From contig JAEEYN010000158.1 in the NCBI GenBank assembly GCA_016288175.1, positions 1 through 6,050 on the forward strand: 6,050 nucleotides of DNA, read 5' to 3'. This DNA comes from Bacillota bacterium. Lineage in GTDB: Bacteria > Bacillota > Clostridia > Christensenellales > CAG-138. Below the pieces are notes generated by a model. The model made no database searches. It was given only the letters and a program-made list of their open reading frames with translations, and was not told the origin of the DNA. How positions within the stretch are numbered: the stretch's first letter is position 1; every line of letters begins with the position of its first letter. This document shows positions 4,867 to 6,050 of the stretch, one piece after another. The translations under genes and the position numbers were made by a program.

Positions 4867-5874
4867 TCAGTCGTGGGTATGCACTCCGCCGATGCCGTCC
4901 GGACGGCTGCCCCTGCCGTCGTGGTGGCCGGAGCCCGAATAACTCGGGTCATAGAGCGCGCGGAGCTGCTCATAGGCCTCCTCGGTCAGACAGCGCCGCA
5001 TATCCTCGCGGATTTCCGCCCAATAGCCGAGATTGCTGTGGAAGGCGTCGTAGCGTTCTCTCTCGGAAATGCATTCGAAATAGACCATGTACGCGCTGTA
5101 ATTCGCCGCGTATTCCTCGTCGGTATAAGGATTCTCGCCCGTCTGTGCGCTTCCGCCGCCCGCCTGAGCGCCGACGGAATGGGAGGACCCGCCGGAGGAG
5201 GAATGCTGCTGCTGATAATGCTGCTGGGCGTAAAGCTTCTGCATATCGTAGCTGTGCTGCAGCTGCATTGCGGCGAACTGCGCCTGGATGCTCTGAAGCT
5301 CCTTCGAGGCGTTGAAAAGATACTCCGCAAGCGTCGAGGTATAGCCCGATTCGAGCTGCGCGATATCCCGCGCGATGCTGTCCTGCTCGCGGTTCTTCAT
5401 GCTCGAAAGGTAGCTCGAGCCGCCCATCCCGCGCGAATAGGCGTCGGCGTCCAGCTCCGCCATCGCGGTGTCGCCGTAGCGCCTGCGGTTTTCGATCGCC
5501 GCGTCCACGGAGGGGCGCAGGAACGCGGAAAGCTGGCTGTAGAGCTCGTCGAGCGTCGGCAGGGACATCGAAATGCCGTAGCTGTGCAGCGCGGAGATAA
5601 GGCGGTTGTAGTAATCGTCGAAGCTCCCCGCCTCATAGCCCGCGCTTCCCGCAGAGCCGGAAGCTGATGCGGGACCCGAGCCGGAAGAATATCCGCCGCG
5701 CGGGGCGTACTGCGCATCCCCGCTTTCGCGAACGGGGACCGAGCCGTTCCTGCCGCCGCGCGAGCCGCTACCGCCGCTTTCACCGGAGCCGTTCCCGCCG
5801 TTTTCATAGAACATGCCGATCCTGCGGCGGCGCCTGTTGTCGGTCCGGGGAACGGTTAGAAATGTTTTTGCCAT
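4867..5874 (-). CDS. Low-complexity Gly/Ser/Gln/His-rich phage protein, 335 aa, function unknown
   Basis: I do not recognise this protein. After a short N-terminus comes a run of five Arg (14-18), then a Gly/Ser-rich stretch (25-84) that should be disordered. Residues 85-220 are mostly helical: 'YYNRLISALHSYG', 'LDELYSQLSAFLRPSVDAAI', 'ENRRRYGDTAMAELDADAYS', and a long helix from 166 to 220 running into Gln-rich 'AQQHYQQQH'. A second Gly/Ser linker (225-245) leads to a compact segment, YTDEEYAANYSAYMVYFECI through YEQLRALYDP (250-310). The tail is Gly/His-rich and ends VHTHD. No signal peptide or enzyme motif is visible. It directly follows the presumed capsid gene, so a virion-associated or internal head protein is an inference from position. 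The start ATG 5874-5872 is preferred over TTG 5880 because AAGGA (5888-5884) lies 9 nt from it. Confidence 0.75.
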   Translation of the reverse strand: MAKTFLTVPRTDNRRRRRIGMFYENGGNGSGESGGSGSRGGRNGSVPVRESGDAQYAPRGGYSSGSGPASASGSAGSAGYEAGSFDDYYNRLISALHSYGISMSLPTLDELYSQLSAFLRPSVDAAIENRRRYGDTAMAELDADAYSRGMGGSSYLSSMKNREQDSIARDIAQLESGYTSTLAEYLFNASKELQSIQAQFAAMQLQHSYDMQKLYAQQHYQQQHSSSGGSSHSVGAQAGGGSAQTGENPYTDEEYAANYSAYMVYFECISERERYDAFHSNLGYWAEIREDMRRCLTEEAYEQLRALYDPSYSGSGHHDGRGSRPDGIGGVHTHD

Positions 5875-5883
5875 AATCAAGCG

Positions 5884-5888
5884 TCCTT
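5884..5888 (-). promoter_or_regulatory. Ribosome binding site that sets the start of the 335-aa gene
   Basis: AAGGA (5888-5884 on the minus strand) lies 9 nt before ATG 5874-5872 but only 3 nt before the in-frame TTG at 5880. This favours the ATG and a product starting MAKTFLTVPR. Confidence 0.6.
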
Positions 5889-5906
5889 TCCCTTTGTTTT
5901 CGTTCC

Positions 5907-5943
5907 CCCGCCGCGGCCTCCTTTCCGGAAAAACCGCGGCGGG
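5907..5943 (-). repeat. Strong 10-bp GC hairpin after the presumed capsid gene
   Basis: CCCGCCGCGG (5907-5916) is perfectly complementary to CCGCGGCGGG (5934-5943), with a 17-nt loop. No T tract follows on either strand, so it is not a standard terminator. On the minus strand the loop exposes AAAGGAGG (5924-5917), a perfect ribosome-site core with no start codon in range. The loop also contains the palindrome TTTCCGGAAA (5922-5931). A plausible role is stabilising the 3' end of an abundant capsid transcript, or partial attenuation. Confidence 0.7.
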
Positions 5944-5977
5944 AGCTTTGCCGTCAGAGAGTTATTCCCTTCGCCCT

Positions 5978-6050
5978 TCAGGAAACGGTGTGCTCGATCC
6001 TGACGAGCCAGAGGTCGTTGAGGATCGCTGCGGTGTAAGCGGTGACCTTC
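5978..6050 (-). CDS. C-terminal end of a phage protein, probably the major capsid protein (partial)
   Basis: The minus-strand frame is open from the window edge to TGA at 5980-5978 and gives 23 residues, starting KVTAYTAAILNDLWLVRI and ending EHTVS. An end of the type 'hydrophobic...LND.W.VRIEH' is typical of the last beta-strand of capsid proteins in phages of Firmicutes. Its position upstream of small head and connector genes fits that role. The gene is truncated by the window, so only the C-terminus can be judged. The strong hairpin that follows and the wide 103-nt gap to the next start are consistent with a separately regulated, highly expressed gene. Confidence 0.5.
   Translation of the reverse strand, partial: KVTAYTAAILNDLWLVRIEHTVS

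Noticed and set aside
4873..5667. 264-residue plus-strand open frame
   Set aside because: It is antisense to the 335-residue gene. Its apparent hydrophobic runs are the complement of Gln/Ser/Gly codon repeats.
1..6050. CRISPR array, tRNA, rRNA, insertion sequence or diversity-generating element
   Set aside because: No regularly spaced repeats, no cloverleaf or rRNA-like segments, no transposase, and no reverse transcriptase or template repeat were seen.
1..6050. Stop-codon reassignment in the phage genes
   Set aside because: Genes end normally in TAG (344-346) and TGA (1769, 2334, 3742, 4867 and 5978 ends), with no in-frame stops needing readthrough.

Overview
The window reads as part of the late (virion) gene cluster of a tailed phage or prophage from a high-GC Gram-positive host. 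A Clostridia-type Firmicute is my best guess. This rests on the strong AGGAG-like ribosome sites before almost every gene, a lysin built like those of clostridial phages (NlpC/P60-like fold plus peptidoglycan-binding repeat), and short gaps between same-strand genes. No integrase, att site, tRNA or host housekeeping gene is visible, so prophage and free phage cannot be told apart.

All phage genes lie on the minus strand and are read from right to left. First comes the C-terminus of what is probably the major capsid protein (5978-6050). A gap with a strong GC-rich hairpin follows, then a 335-residue Gly/Ser/Gln/His-rich protein of unknown function (4867-5874). Next is about 350 bp of hairpin-rich sequence with no convincing gene, then an endolysin-like gene (3742-4518). 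After a break come four tightly spaced genes: a small head-region protein (2334-2597), a P22 gp4-like head-tail adaptor (1769-2308), a P22 gp10-like tail hub or stopper of 470 residues (344-1756), and a 67-residue coiled-coil protein (126-329). A strong hairpin terminator at 42-83 closes the unit, and a new minus-strand gene may begin at the left edge.

The odd element is the break. Between the lysin and the neck genes, on the opposite strand, sits a complete EamA-family (DMT) membrane transporter (2695-3705). It has its own promoter, a possible operator inside that promoter, a good ribosome site and its own terminator. That is the architecture of a phage 'moron': a self-contained cargo gene that could be expressed while the virion genes are silent. 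Its terminator is folded into the last codons of the convergent lysin gene.

The adaptor, hub and small head protein would build the neck of a short-tailed (P22-like) particle, and the lysin would release progeny. The transporter has no evident role in assembly and probably serves the host or lysogen. The most interesting leads are the moron and its regulation, the hairpin-rich interval at 4541-4866, the unusual nucleophile region of the lysin, and the low-complexity 335-residue protein.
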